From Rhodococcus qingshengii JCM 15477 (lineage in GTDB: Bacteria; Actinomycetota; Actinomycetes; Mycobacteriales; Mycobacteriaceae), in assembly GCF_023221595.1 (NCBI RefSeq), contig NZ_CP096563.1, forward strand, positions 3,082,501 through 3,146,500: a stretch of DNA of 64,000 nucleotides, read 5' to 3'. Shown piece after piece: positions 45,067 to 52,684 of this stretch. The stretch's first letter is position 1; each line of letters opens with the position of its first letter. A program made the translations under genes and the position numbers. The notes under the pieces were generated by a model that searched no databases, was not told the origin of the DNA, and saw only the letters and a program-made list of their open reading frames with translations.

Positions 45067-46860
45067 ATGGTTTCGACCCCCGAAGTACGACCGATGCCCA
45101 AATCGGCCGCGCTCACGACTTCTGTGGCTATTTCCAGCGATGTAGCAACGGCTAAGCTACGTGAAGGTATATCGGGCAGGGGCCGTCTGCGAGCGGCGAC
45201 GGCGGCGCTGTTCCGGCGCTCACGCCCACGTACGACCTTCGCGCCACCGTTGAGCGTGCTTCTTCTCGTCACCTCCGACAACGGTCTCTCGCAGCGGGCC
45301 GGTCTTGTTCTTCGCGAGGCGGGACACCAAGTCCGTACAGCCGTCGTCGCCGACGCGGACGCAGTGCTGGCCGCGACTTCTTCGGGAGATTTTGACCTCG
45401 TCATCTGCCCGTTCTTGAAAGTTTATGTCCCGGAATCTGTTTGGCAGCGGTGGACGACGATCATCATCCATCCCGGCCCGCCCGGAGATCGCGGGCCGTC
45501 GTCGCTGGACTGGGCGATAACCGATGGCGAACCAATCTGGGGTGTCACGGCATTGCAGGCCGCTGAGGAACTCGACGCCGGAGCGGTGTGGGCCTGGCGG
45601 ACGTTCGAACTCCGGAACGGGGCAACCAAATCCTCGGTATACAACGAGGAAGTCACCGACGCGGCGATGGAGTGCATTACGGAGGTCGTCGAACATTTCC
45701 GTACTCCTGACTTCCAGGCGATCCCATCGGACCGAGTTGCGCGGCCCGTGGCATCGGCCCGATCGAGGCCCAGCATGAAACAGGCCGATCGCGTTTTCAG
45801 CTGGGAGGAAGACGCGTCGAGCATCGTCCGCGCCGTCAACGCCGCCGACGGGTTTCCCGGCGTCGCCGTTCAGTTGGGGCTCGACCTGGTCTACGTCTAC
45901 GACGCTCACCTCGATACCCACGTCGATGCAGCGCCCGGCACCATCGTCGAGTACTTCCACCAGGCAATACGTGTTGCCACCGGTGCGGGCTCCGTATGGA
46001 TCGGACATGCGCGGCTCGTCGGCGCCGGCAATGTCAAACTTCCGTCGACCGCGGTCGTACGTCCGGACGTGTTCGTTCCACAGGTCTGGGAGAGTCGTTA
46101 CCCCGAGACCGACTATCACCGCGACGGCGAAATCGGATATCTCTCGTTCCGCTTCTACAACGGTGCGATGAGTACGAAGCAATGCGCGCGACTGGCCTCC
46201 AGGCTCCGCTGGGCGATCACGCAGGACACCAAGATCCTTGTCCTCACGGGTGACTTCGACAGATTCAGCAACGGTATCCACCTCAACGTCATCGAGGCCG
46301 CGTCGGATCAAGCCGGGGAAGCGTGGGCCAACATCAAGGCCATCAACGAGATCGCGAAAGCGATCGTCACCTGTACGGAACAGGTTGTGGTGGCGGCACT
46401 CACAGGCAACGCCGGTGCCGGCGGGGTCATGCTCCCGCTTGGAGCCGACGTAGTCGTGGCCAGGGACGGTGTGGTTCTCAATCCTCATTACGCCACGATG
46501 GGCCTGTTCGGCTCGGAACTGCACACGTACACACTTCCGGCTCGGGTCGGCGAGGAGCAGGCCCGCAGTCTGCTGGCCGAGTGCAGTGCGATCGGCATCC
46601 GTCGAGCCTTGGAGATCGGACTTGTCGACGCGATCGGCCCCAGGCGGCCGGATCTGTTCGAGGCGTGGTTGCGCGAGGTCGCCACCGACTTGCTCGAAGG
46701 AGATCGGCTGGAATCGATGCTGGAGCGCAAACGTCTTCGACTGGAACGTGATCCGGTGGAGCCCTACGAGGAGCGTGAGCTCGAAGAGATGAAGATCGAC
46801 ATGTTCGGTGACCGCAACGGGTTTGCCGAGAAACGCCGGAACTTCGTGCTCAAGCTCTGA
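45067..46860 (+). CDS. hypX: HypX/HoxX-like formyltransferase and enoyl-CoA-hydratase fusion
   Basis: 597 residues in two enzyme halves. The N-terminal half (about 65-290) is a formyl-THF-binding hydrolase/transferase with the HypX hallmark HPGPPGDRGPSSLDWAITDG and GVTALQAAEELDAGAVW. The C-terminal half (about 340-580) is a crotonase fold (LVLTGDFDRFSNGIHLN, then LTGNAGAGGVMLPLGADVVVARDGVVLNP). In aerobic [NiFe]-hydrogenase hosts HypX makes CO from formyl-THF for the active site. No hydrogenase or hyp gene is in the window. ATG 45067 has a GCAGGA site; an earlier frame from 44998 is cysteine-rich and unlikely. Its end overlaps the next gene by 11 bases, tail to tail. Confidence 0.85.
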   Translation: MVSTPEVRPMPKSAALTTSVAISSDVATAKLREGISGRGRLRAATAALFRRSRPRTTFAPPLSVLLLVTSDNGLSQRAGLVLREAGHQVRTAVVADADAVLAATSSGDFDLVICPFLKVYVPESVWQRWTTIIIHPGPPGDRGPSSLDWAITDGEPIWGVTALQAAEELDAGAVWAWRTFELRNGATKSSVYNEEVTDAAMECITEVVEHFRTPDFQAIPSDRVARPVASARSRPSMKQADRVFSWEEDASSIVRAVNAADGFPGVAVQLGLDLVYVYDAHLDTHVDAAPGTIVEYFHQAIRVATGAGSVWIGHARLVGAGNVKLPSTAVVRPDVFVPQVWESRYPETDYHRDGEIGYLSFRFYNGAMSTKQCARLASRLRWAITQDTKILVLTGDFDRFSNGIHLNVIEAASDQAGEAWANIKAINEIAKAIVTCTEQVVVAALTGNAGAGGVMLPLGADVVVARDGVVLNPHYATMGLFGSELHTYTLPARVGEEQARSLLAECSAIGIRRALEIGLVDAIGPRRPDLFEAWLREVATDLLEGDRLESMLERKRLRLERDPVEPYEERELEEMKIDMFGDRNGFAEKRRNFVLKL

Positions 46861-47641
46861 TCGACACGCTGTTCGCCGACGCGACACGGGCAGTCCGAAC
46901 AACGTCCCACAGTCGTCGCAGCAGGTCGTCACGCCTCTGCGCAGTGGACACGCTCGGGGCCTGATTGGTCGATACCGACGCAGCCACGGTGAGAATGGCT
47001 GCCACGTTGTCGGCGGTGTCGATCACCTGTAAATGGCGAGGTGACAGTGTCGACGGCCAGCGGTGTCCGGCCTGTGCCTGCAGGGCTTCGGCGACCAGCG
47101 TACGAGCGTCGTTTCCAGGTATTCCGGTGGCTACGGCCGGAAGCCCGCCGAGCACCTCGGCTGCGTCCCGAACAGCTTGGCGCAGTTCGTATTCGGCTTC
47201 GCGGAGTCCGATCGATTCGGCGCTGCCCGCCACAGTGGGAATGGAGAAGACCGTCCATCGCAAGACGTCCGGGCCTTCCTTCGACGGCACGAGTCCGACT
47301 CCCGGCTTGCCGACGGCGCCGATCTGTATCCCTTCACCCGTTGCGATCGCAGCGCGCGCGAACTCGGTCCCGGTGGGCAGACCACGTACATCACCAGCCG
47401 TAGGAAGGACCAGGCGGACCTCGGCAGCCTCCGAGCGTGCGATTCTGAGCAGGGTGGGCACACCGGAAGCCGTGACTCCCGGCCATTCGAGATCGTGGCG
47501 GACCGCGGTTTCCGCGTCGGCGGCGCCGATCAGGTGCATCGGTGCCCACGCGGCAAGGGCGTCGATGACGTCGTCCGGCGCAGCGTCGCCGGCGAGCCAT
47601 GACGCTGCCCACACGGTGAGGGTTGCGCTGGGAGAACTCAT
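46850..47641 (-). CDS. Conserved hypothetical protein, Rv1486c-like
   Basis: 263 residues, alanine-rich, soluble, with no recognised catalytic motif. Notable conserved-looking stretches are LTVWAASWLAGDAAPDDVIDAL, LRIARSEAAEVRLVLPTAGDVRGLP and GEGIQIGAVG. ATG 47641 is chosen over a longer frame because that extension is arginine-rich and reaches into the promoter of the divergent DUF3097 gene. Equivalent position to Rv1486c between hemH and the NfeD gene. Function unknown. Confidence 0.8.
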   Translation of the reverse strand: MSSPSATLTVWAASWLAGDAAPDDVIDALAAWAPMHLIGAADAETAVRHDLEWPGVTASGVPTLLRIARSEAAEVRLVLPTAGDVRGLPTGTEFARAAIATGEGIQIGAVGKPGVGLVPSKEGPDVLRWTVFSIPTVAGSAESIGLREAEYELRQAVRDAAEVLGGLPAVATGIPGNDARTLVAEALQAQAGHRWPSTLSPRHLQVIDTADNVAAILTVAASVSTNQAPSVSTAQRRDDLLRRLWDVVRTARVASANSVSIRA

Positions 47642-47694
47642 GACCGTGAAGTTTAGTTCGGCGTGGCGACATGCGCGGCCCCGGCGTTGTGACC

Positions 47695-47700
47695 TAGCGT
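47695..47700 (+). promoter_or_regulatory. -10 hexamer of a probable leaderless DUF3097 gene
   Basis: TAGCGT lies eight bases before GTG 47709, with no ribosome-binding site between. Confidence 0.4.
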
Positions 47701-47708
47701 GATCCGGC

Positions 47709-48536
47709 GTGAGCGGTGGCAACGGATACGGTGACATTTTTGCGGGTCATACCCGCAAACAGAAGCGCGTGACGCCTGAAGTGGCGGCCGAGCGTGATCT
47801 TGTCGTCGAGGATGCGGCGACGGGATTCTGCGGTGCGGTAGTCGGTTTCGAGCGCACGTACGACGGCGATTTCGTGCGGCTCGAGGACGGTCGTTCCCGG
47901 ACGCGGTTGTTCGCGATGCGCGAGGCGGCCTTCCTCATCGACGGCTCACCGGTCACCCTCGTACGCCCGGCCCCCAAGCCCGTGTCCACCAGACCCGCAC
48001 GGTCGGCTTCGGGTTCGACGCGAGTCGAAGGCTTACGCGCCCGCACGGCACTGCCCAGCCGGATCTGGGTGGAGGGAGTACACGATGCTGCCCTCGTCGA
48101 GCGGGTGTGGGGTCACGATCTTCGCGTCGAAGGTGTTGTCGTCGAACATCTCGAAGGACTCGACAATCTGGGGGAGCGGCTTGCCGAATTCGGGCCTGGT
48201 CCCGGCCGCCGCGTCGGGGTCCTGGTCGACCACCTGGTCACCGGTTCCAAGGAAACCCAACTGACTCAGGGCCTCGGCCCGGACGTGTTGGTGACCGGGC
48301 ACCCGTACATCGACGTGTGGGAGGCCGTTCGTCCCAAATCTGTCGGAATCGCCTCCTGGCCGAAGATTCCACGCGGCGAGGATTGGAAGACGGGAATCTG
48401 CCGCGAACTGGGCTGGGGGACACCTCAGGAGGGCTGGCGGCGGGTCTACAACTCGGTCGAGAGCTTCCGCGATCTGGAAGCTCCTTTGATCGGTGCAGTC
48501 GAACAACTTGTCGATTTCGTTACCGAGCCGAACTGA
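47709..48536 (+). CDS. DUF3097 family protein
   Basis: 275-residue actinobacterial protein of unknown function. The N-terminus (KQKRVTPEVAAERDLVVEDAATGFCGAVVGFE) and a beta-rich segment (VRLEDGRSRTRLFAMREAAFLIDGSPVTLV) are followed by a TOPRIM-like section (RIWVEGVHDAALVERVWGHDLRVEGVVVEHLEGLDNL... VGVLVDHLVTGSKE). The conserved E and DHLVTGSKE resemble the E/DxD geometry of Toprim folds, so a nucleic-acid role is possible; that is inference. GTG 47709. Confidence 0.85.
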   Translation: MSGGNGYGDIFAGHTRKQKRVTPEVAAERDLVVEDAATGFCGAVVGFERTYDGDFVRLEDGRSRTRLFAMREAAFLIDGSPVTLVRPAPKPVSTRPARSASGSTRVEGLRARTALPSRIWVEGVHDAALVERVWGHDLRVEGVVVEHLEGLDNLGERLAEFGPGPGRRVGVLVDHLVTGSKETQLTQGLGPDVLVTGHPYIDVWEAVRPKSVGIASWPKIPRGEDWKTGICRELGWGTPQEGWRRVYNSVESFRDLEAPLIGAVEQLVDFVTEPN

Positions 48537-48566
48537 CGTAGCGGCGGCCTGGGTCACACATTCTGG

Positions 48567-48572
48567 TTAGAT
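48567..48572 (+). promoter_or_regulatory. -10 hexamer of a probable leaderless nfeD-like gene
   Basis: TTAGAT ends six bases before GTG 48579, the spacing expected for a leaderless message. Confidence 0.5.
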
Positions 48573-48578
48573 GGTGTT

Positions 48579-49010
48579 GTGGCTGCACTTATTTGGCTGA
48601 TCGGAGCACTGGTGCTCGCCGGGGCCGAAGCGCTGGTGGGGGATTTCTTCCTGCTGATGCTCGCCGGTGGGGCGCTCGCTACTGCCGGTGTCAGTGCTGT
48701 CACCGACTTCCCGGTGTGGGTCGACGCCGTCATGTTCGGAGTGTTCTCCGCCGCCCTCGTCCTGGGCGTGCGACCGATCATGTTGCGTCGCTTCGGTAGT
48801 CCGCCGCCGACCCCGACCGGAATACAGGCACTCGAAGGTAAGCACGCTCTGGTTCTGGAAGAAGTGGGCGAGCATTCCGGGCAGGTCAAGTTGGACGGCG
48901 AGGTGTGGACTGCCAGGCCGTACGACACCACCGAGGTGTACCCGCCGGGTACCAAGGTGACGGTGATGGAAATCAACGGCGCAACAGCAGTCGTCTGGAG
49001 GGGACCTTAA
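48579..49010 (+). CDS. NfeD-like membrane protein (Rv1487-like)
   Basis: 143 residues: two or three N-terminal membrane helices (about 2-20, 22-45, 47-68) and a C-terminal OB-fold (about 80-143, GKHALVLEEVGEHSGQVKLDG, then PPGTKVTVMEINGATAVV). NfeD proteins pair with stomatin/prohibitin-type SPFH proteins in membrane microdomains. The stop overlaps the SPFH start as TAATG, the coupling usual for this pair. Confidence 0.92.
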   Translation: MAALIWLIGALVLAGAEALVGDFFLLMLAGGALATAGVSAVTDFPVWVDAVMFGVFSAALVLGVRPIMLRRFGSPPPTPTGIQALEGKHALVLEEVGEHSGQVKLDGEVWTARPYDTTEVYPPGTKVTVMEINGATAVVWRGP

Positions 49011-50293
49011 TGGCAGCACTCATAGTGCTCGGTGTGTTGGTGCTATTCGTGATCTTGGTGGTCGCGAAGTCGGTAGCACTGGTACCGCAGGCAGAAGCCG
49101 CGGTGATCGAGCGGCTCGGTAGGTATTCGAAGACGGTGTCCGGGCAGCTCACGTTCTTGATCCCGTTCGCCGATCGTGTGCGCGCCAAGGTGGATCTTCG
49201 TGAGCGGGTGGTCTCCTTCCCACCGCAGCCGGTGATCACCCAGGACAACCTGACACTGTCCATCGACACGGTGGTGTACTTCCAGGTCACCAATCCGCAA
49301 GCTGCGGTGTACGAGATCAGCAACTACATCGCTGCCGTCGAGCAGTTGGCAACCACCACGCTGCGAAACGTCGTCGGCGGAATGACCCTCGAAGAGACGC
49401 TTACCTCGCGTGATTCCATCAACGGTCAGCTTCGTGGTGTCCTCGACGAGGCGACTGGTCGCTGGGGCCTGCGAGTGGCCCGCGTCGAGCTCAAGAGCAT
49501 CGATCCGCCGCCCTCGATCCAGGAGTCGATGGAAAAGCAGATGAAGGCGGACCGCGAGAAGCGCGCGATGATTCTGACGGCTGAAGGTCACCGCGAATCC
49601 GCTATCAAGACCGCCGAGGGTGCCAAGCAGAGCCAGATTCTTTCTGCCGAGGGAAACAAGCAGGCCTCGATCCTGAACGCCGAGGGTGAGCGTCAGTCCC
49701 AGATCCTTCGCGCTCAAGGTGACCGCGCGGCCAAGTACTTGCAGGCTCAAGGCGAGGCCAAGGCCATCGAGAAGGTTTTCGCTGCAATCAAGTCCGGTAA
49801 GCCGACTCCGGAATTGCTTGCATACCAGTATCTTCAGACGTTGCCGCAGATGGCGCAAGGCGATGCGAACAAGGTGTGGCTCGTACCCAGCGACTTCGGT
49901 GACGCGCTGAAGGGATTTGCCAAAACGCTTGGCGCGCAAGGGCAGGATGGCGTTTTCCGGTACGAGCCGCCGGCCGCCGAAGAGAATCTTCCCAATCCTG
50001 AGGACGATTCAGCCGAGGTGGCGGAGTGGTTCGAGACCAAATCCGATCCGGCTATCGCGGAAGCAGTGCGCGCTGCTGAAGTTGCTGCACGCACACCGGT
50101 CGAAGACCCGGCAGCTGCGGTCAGGCACCGCCGTGAGAGTGCGCCCGAGCAGCCTGGATTCGTAGATCCCGCGTTGCCACAGCAGGGCGAAAATCCTTGG
50201 CCGGGTCAGTTGCCGCTGCCGCCCGAGCGTGAAGATTTCCAGCAGAAGTACCCGTACCAGGGGCAGCCGCCCGAGGGTGGCCAGCGCCAGTAG
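49010..50293 (+). CDS. SPFH/band-7 paraslipin (QmcA-like, Rv1488)
   Basis: 427-residue membrane-anchored scaffold protein: an N-terminal helix (about 2-20), a band-7 domain (about 24-195, QAEAAVIERLGRYSKTV, ERVVSFPPQPVITQDN), then a coiled coil of repeated AEG heptads (about 195-260, ILTAEGHRESAIKTAEG), and an acidic, proline-rich disordered tail (about 320-427) longer than in many homologs. It oligomerises into membrane rafts and modulates proteases; the particular client is unknown. Confidence 0.92.
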   Translation: MAALIVLGVLVLFVILVVAKSVALVPQAEAAVIERLGRYSKTVSGQLTFLIPFADRVRAKVDLRERVVSFPPQPVITQDNLTLSIDTVVYFQVTNPQAAVYEISNYIAAVEQLATTTLRNVVGGMTLEETLTSRDSINGQLRGVLDEATGRWGLRVARVELKSIDPPPSIQESMEKQMKADREKRAMILTAEGHRESAIKTAEGAKQSQILSAEGNKQASILNAEGERQSQILRAQGDRAAKYLQAQGEAKAIEKVFAAIKSGKPTPELLAYQYLQTLPQMAQGDANKVWLVPSDFGDALKGFAKTLGAQGQDGVFRYEPPAAEENLPNPEDDSAEVAEWFETKSDPAIAEAVRAAEVAARTPVEDPAAAVRHRRESAPEQPGFVDPALPQQGENPWPGQLPLPPEREDFQQKYPYQGQPPEGGQRQ

Positions 50294-50317
50294 ACGCCTC
50301 TAGTAGCGAACGTTGAT

Positions 50318-50359
50318 CGGGACGGGCACTCATCACCTACGTGATGAGTGCCCGTCCCG
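50318..50359. terminator. Bidirectional hairpin between SPFH and satD-partner genes
   Basis: A perfect 19-base stem (50318-50336 and 50341-50359) with loop CTAC. The TAG stop of the leftward membrane gene (50337-50339, as CTA on this strand) forms the loop, so translation of that gene ends at the hairpin tip. Confidence 0.8.
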
Positions 50360-50870
50360 TTCCGCATACGGCGATCGCCCAGAGGACACTGACGAAGGTT
50401 CCCATGATGAACTGCTCGGACGCATGAGGTTCGCGAAGTTCCGGGTACCGCGCGAGCCCCTTGACTGCCAAGACGATCGCGATGCCTTCCGGCCAGGTTG
50501 CGAGAATCGATGCCGCCACCGCGAGCCGTTCGAGGATGCCGATCACACGTCCGCCGCGAAGAGGTCCGGCGTCCGGTGCCGGGCTCCCGTCCGGTTGGCG
50601 ACGAGCGATCTTGAAGGTGGCAAGTACCAACGGTGCACCGGCCGTGGCGGCGGCAAGTACGCACAGGACAAGCGTCGCCCCGAGAGCGAAACCGGTGACC
50701 GGGGTCGTTCGGGTCGATGCCAGTGCGGCAACACCCAGCGCCGGAAGAGCCACCACGGACGACGCCCATTCGGGGACTTCGAGTCGACCACGACTGAGCG
50801 GTCCCAGTGCCGCTGCAACTGCTGGTGCCGCGGCGGCGACGGCGAGCGCGATCAACGCCAGAACGACCAT
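50337..50870 (-). CDS. Small multispanning membrane protein paired with SatD-like gene
   Basis: 177 residues with about four hydrophobic segments (3-22, 38-55, 60-85, 115-135 and 155-172). The C-terminal part (VIGILERLAVAASILATWPEGIAIVLAVKGLARYPEL, then FIMGTFVSVLWAIAV) resembles the conserved end of membrane proteins encoded beside SatD in several phyla. Alanine-rich; no enzymatic motif. It follows the SatD-like gene by 55 bases in the same direction, likely one operon. Confidence 0.78.
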   Translation of the reverse strand: MVVLALIALAVAAAAPAVAAALGPLSRGRLEVPEWASSVVALPALGVAALASTRTTPVTGFALGATLVLCVLAAATAGAPLVLATFKIARRQPDGSPAPDAGPLRGGRVIGILERLAVAASILATWPEGIAIVLAVKGLARYPELREPHASEQFIMGTFVSVLWAIAVCGTGRALIT

Positions 50871-50925
50871 GTATTCGAGCCCCCTGCTGTGTCGACGAGT
50901 TTGTACCGGTGCGAGCGTGAGCAGT

Positions 50926-51522
50926 CTAGGGCTGGAGTCTGACCAAAAGTCGTTCTGCGAGTCTGCGCCCGGCGAGTTCTGCGTGCCACCCGGCTGTCAG
51001 GAGTCGCTTGGACATGGCCTGTTTGGTGATTCCGAGGTGGGCCGCTGCGCTGACCTGAGTGAGTCCGCTGTCCATCAGGGCGATGGCTTCGCGTCCGTCC
51101 TTCGTCTGTCTCGTGACGATCGTTCCGAGCAAGGTGAACGCGGCATCGACATCTGCGGCGAGTTCGTCGCGTGAGCTATCCGCCGGCGCCTGTTCGACGG
51201 CAATTCTGGCCGGAGCTCGCTTGGCTCGCTCGACGGCGATCCGAGCAGCTTCGAATGCCGGTCCGCGTCCGGCCCGGGTCTGCCGTGGGAGAGGCTGCTC
51301 GACGGGACCGATCCCGATCCCGACACTCCAGTGCTCGCGCCGAATCAGCTCGAGTGCGACGAGGACGAGTAGCGCCGGATCGTCGGTCACCGCTTGAATC
51401 TCGTCGCCCGCTGTGCGCTCGAACGGCCGCAGGAGCCTGCGATCGGCCATGTCGTCGATGATGTCCCCGACGCGGTCGACATCGCGTCGGCTACCTCGCT
51501 GATCCACTGTCAGTACGAACAT
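50926..51522 (-). CDS. SatD-family protein with C-terminal HTH
   Basis: 198 residues. The N-terminus has the SatD-like pattern LTVDQRGSRRDVDRV, FERTAGDEIQAVTDDPALLVLVAL and VGIGIGPVEQPLPRQTRAGRGPAFEAARIAVERAK. Residues about 150-180 (REAIALMDSGLTQVSAAAHLGITKQAMSKRLLTAGW) form a helix-turn-helix. SatD was named from a streptococcal acid-tolerance locus, but its biochemistry is unknown. The gene is fronted by an array of TTGACT/AGTCAA half-sites, which suggests autoregulation. Confidence 0.8.
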   Translation of the reverse strand: MFVLTVDQRGSRRDVDRVGDIIDDMADRRLLRPFERTAGDEIQAVTDDPALLVLVALELIRREHWSVGIGIGPVEQPLPRQTRAGRGPAFEAARIAVERAKRAPARIAVEQAPADSSRDELAADVDAAFTLLGTIVTRQTKDGREAIALMDSGLTQVSAAAHLGITKQAMSKRLLTAGWHAELAGRRLAERLLVRLQP

Positions 51523-51523
51523 C

Positions 51524-51599
51524 AGTCAATGCTAGATAGTTGACTTTCAATAGTCAATCGTTTTGGGTTGACTCAATCAAATCAACCTCTTGAGGTTGA
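51524..51599. promoter_or_regulatory. Array of TTGACT/AGTCAA inverted half-sites upstream of satD-like gene
   Basis: AGTCAA (51524), TTGACT (51540) and AGTCAA (51552) form two overlapping perfect inverted repeats that share the middle arm. GGTTGA-N10-TCAACC (51566-51587) and TCAACCTC-TT-GAGGTTGA (51582-51599) continue the theme inside the end of the TVP38 gene, and CGTTG-T-CAACG follows at 51601. Five arms over 75 bases of AT-richer DNA suggest cooperative binding by a dimeric HTH protein. Confidence 0.6.
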
Positions 51600-52264
51600 C
51601 CGTTGTCAACGATGGTTTCGCCCGGTGAAGGCTGACGGCGAGCGTCGAACACCAGACCGGCGATGCCGATCGCAATGCAGATCCCGGACAGAATCAGGAG
51701 ACGAGGATCGGCTTCGCCGGAGAGCGCATCGCCCAGAACGACAATCCCAACAGTGCCGGGCAAGATGCCGACGACGGTGGCAAGGATGTAGGGCACGATC
51801 CGGATCGACGAAATGCCGCAGCAGTAGTTCACCACCGAGAAGGGGACAAACGCGATCAAGCGCAGAGAGCCGACGGCCAGCCACCCCCGCTTTTCGATCC
51901 GCTCGTCCACCCGCCGGATCGTCGGACTCGAAATCCGTTGCCACACGACGTCGCGGCCGATGGCGCGGACCAGGTAGAGGGCCAGAACGGCGCTCACAGT
52001 CGTTGCCGCCACGGTAAGAGCGATGCCGGTCACCGAGCCGAAAAGAACCCCCGCGCTGAGCGTGAAGACGGTGCGCGGGAACGGTGCGACGGTGACTATC
52101 GAATGAACCAGGAAGAACACGAGGGGAAACGCCGGGCCAACCGAGTCCGCCCACTCTCGCACCTGGGACACCGTGGGATGTGGGGCGAGGAGGGCTGCGA
52201 GGAACAAAGCGAGCACTACCAGGACTATTGCGATCAATCTTCGGTCCAGCAGGCGTCCCATCAC
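51554..52264 (-). CDS. TVP38/TMEM64 (DedA-like) membrane protein (Rv1491c-like)
   Basis: 236 residues with six hydrophobic segments and the family's conserved core (FPLVFFLVHSIVTVAPFPRTVFTLSAGVLFGSVTG, then RLIAFVPFSVVNYCCGIS). DedA/TVP38 proteins support lipid scrambling or membrane potential; the specific role here is unknown. The start is GTG 52264 or the next codon, ATG 52261; neither has a clear ribosome site. Its stop lies within the SatD operator array. Confidence 0.9.
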   Translation of the reverse strand: MMGRLLDRRLIAIVLVVLALFLAALLAPHPTVSQVREWADSVGPAFPLVFFLVHSIVTVAPFPRTVFTLSAGVLFGSVTGIALTVAATTVSAVLALYLVRAIGRDVVWQRISSPTIRRVDERIEKRGWLAVGSLRLIAFVPFSVVNYCCGISSIRIVPYILATVVGILPGTVGIVVLGDALSGEADPRLLILSGICIAIGIAGLVFDARRQPSPGETIVDNGQPQEVDLIESTQND

Positions 52265-52684
52265 AGGTCACAAGGCTACCTGCGAACGGTGAACCGGGCC
52301 GACTGCCGACCCGCAATCGTGAGTCGAACATCGCCACGGGGGCGGGAAAGCGACGTGCTCCAGGCGACAATGAAACGGCGCTGTGACGAAAACCACTAGG
52401 CTTTCGGAGTGGCCTTCACCTGCAGTCCCGGCCAGTGAAACGAACTCGCGGGTAACCCGTAAACATGCTGAACAATCGCTAGGTAAGGGCCGGTTACACG
52501 TGCACGAACGACCGAATCCGCACGTCGCCCGGCCGGTCGGAAAGTGGCCACGAACAGCCCTGTGAAGAACATGACGTGATCCTCACGATATCTGGGCTCA
52601 ACCGCGGGTTAGCATCACAGAACTAACGAACAAATCCGATTATCGGTAAAGCGCTCACGCAAAAAATGAGAGGGAGCGGACACA
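52265..52684. other. Divergent control region between TVP38 and mutA
   Basis: 420 bases. A 60-codon frame at 52383 looks like chance. Close to mutA are three inverted repeats: CGTGA-TCC-TCACG (52575-52587), GTTAG-N10-CTAAC (52608-52627) and CCGAT-T-ATCGG (52636-52646), followed by AT-rich sequence and GAGAGGGAG before GTG 52685. No B12-riboswitch consensus was recognised. Confidence 0.5.

Noticed and set aside
52300..52500. Possible cobalamin riboswitch before mutA
   Set aside because: A GCCAGTG string near 52431 recalls a B12 box, but the consensus is not matched and no supporting structure was seen.
52383..52565. 60-codon open frame upstream of mutA
   Set aside because: No ribosome-binding site, arginine/histidine-rich composition, and it overlaps the region with regulatory repeats; looks like chance.
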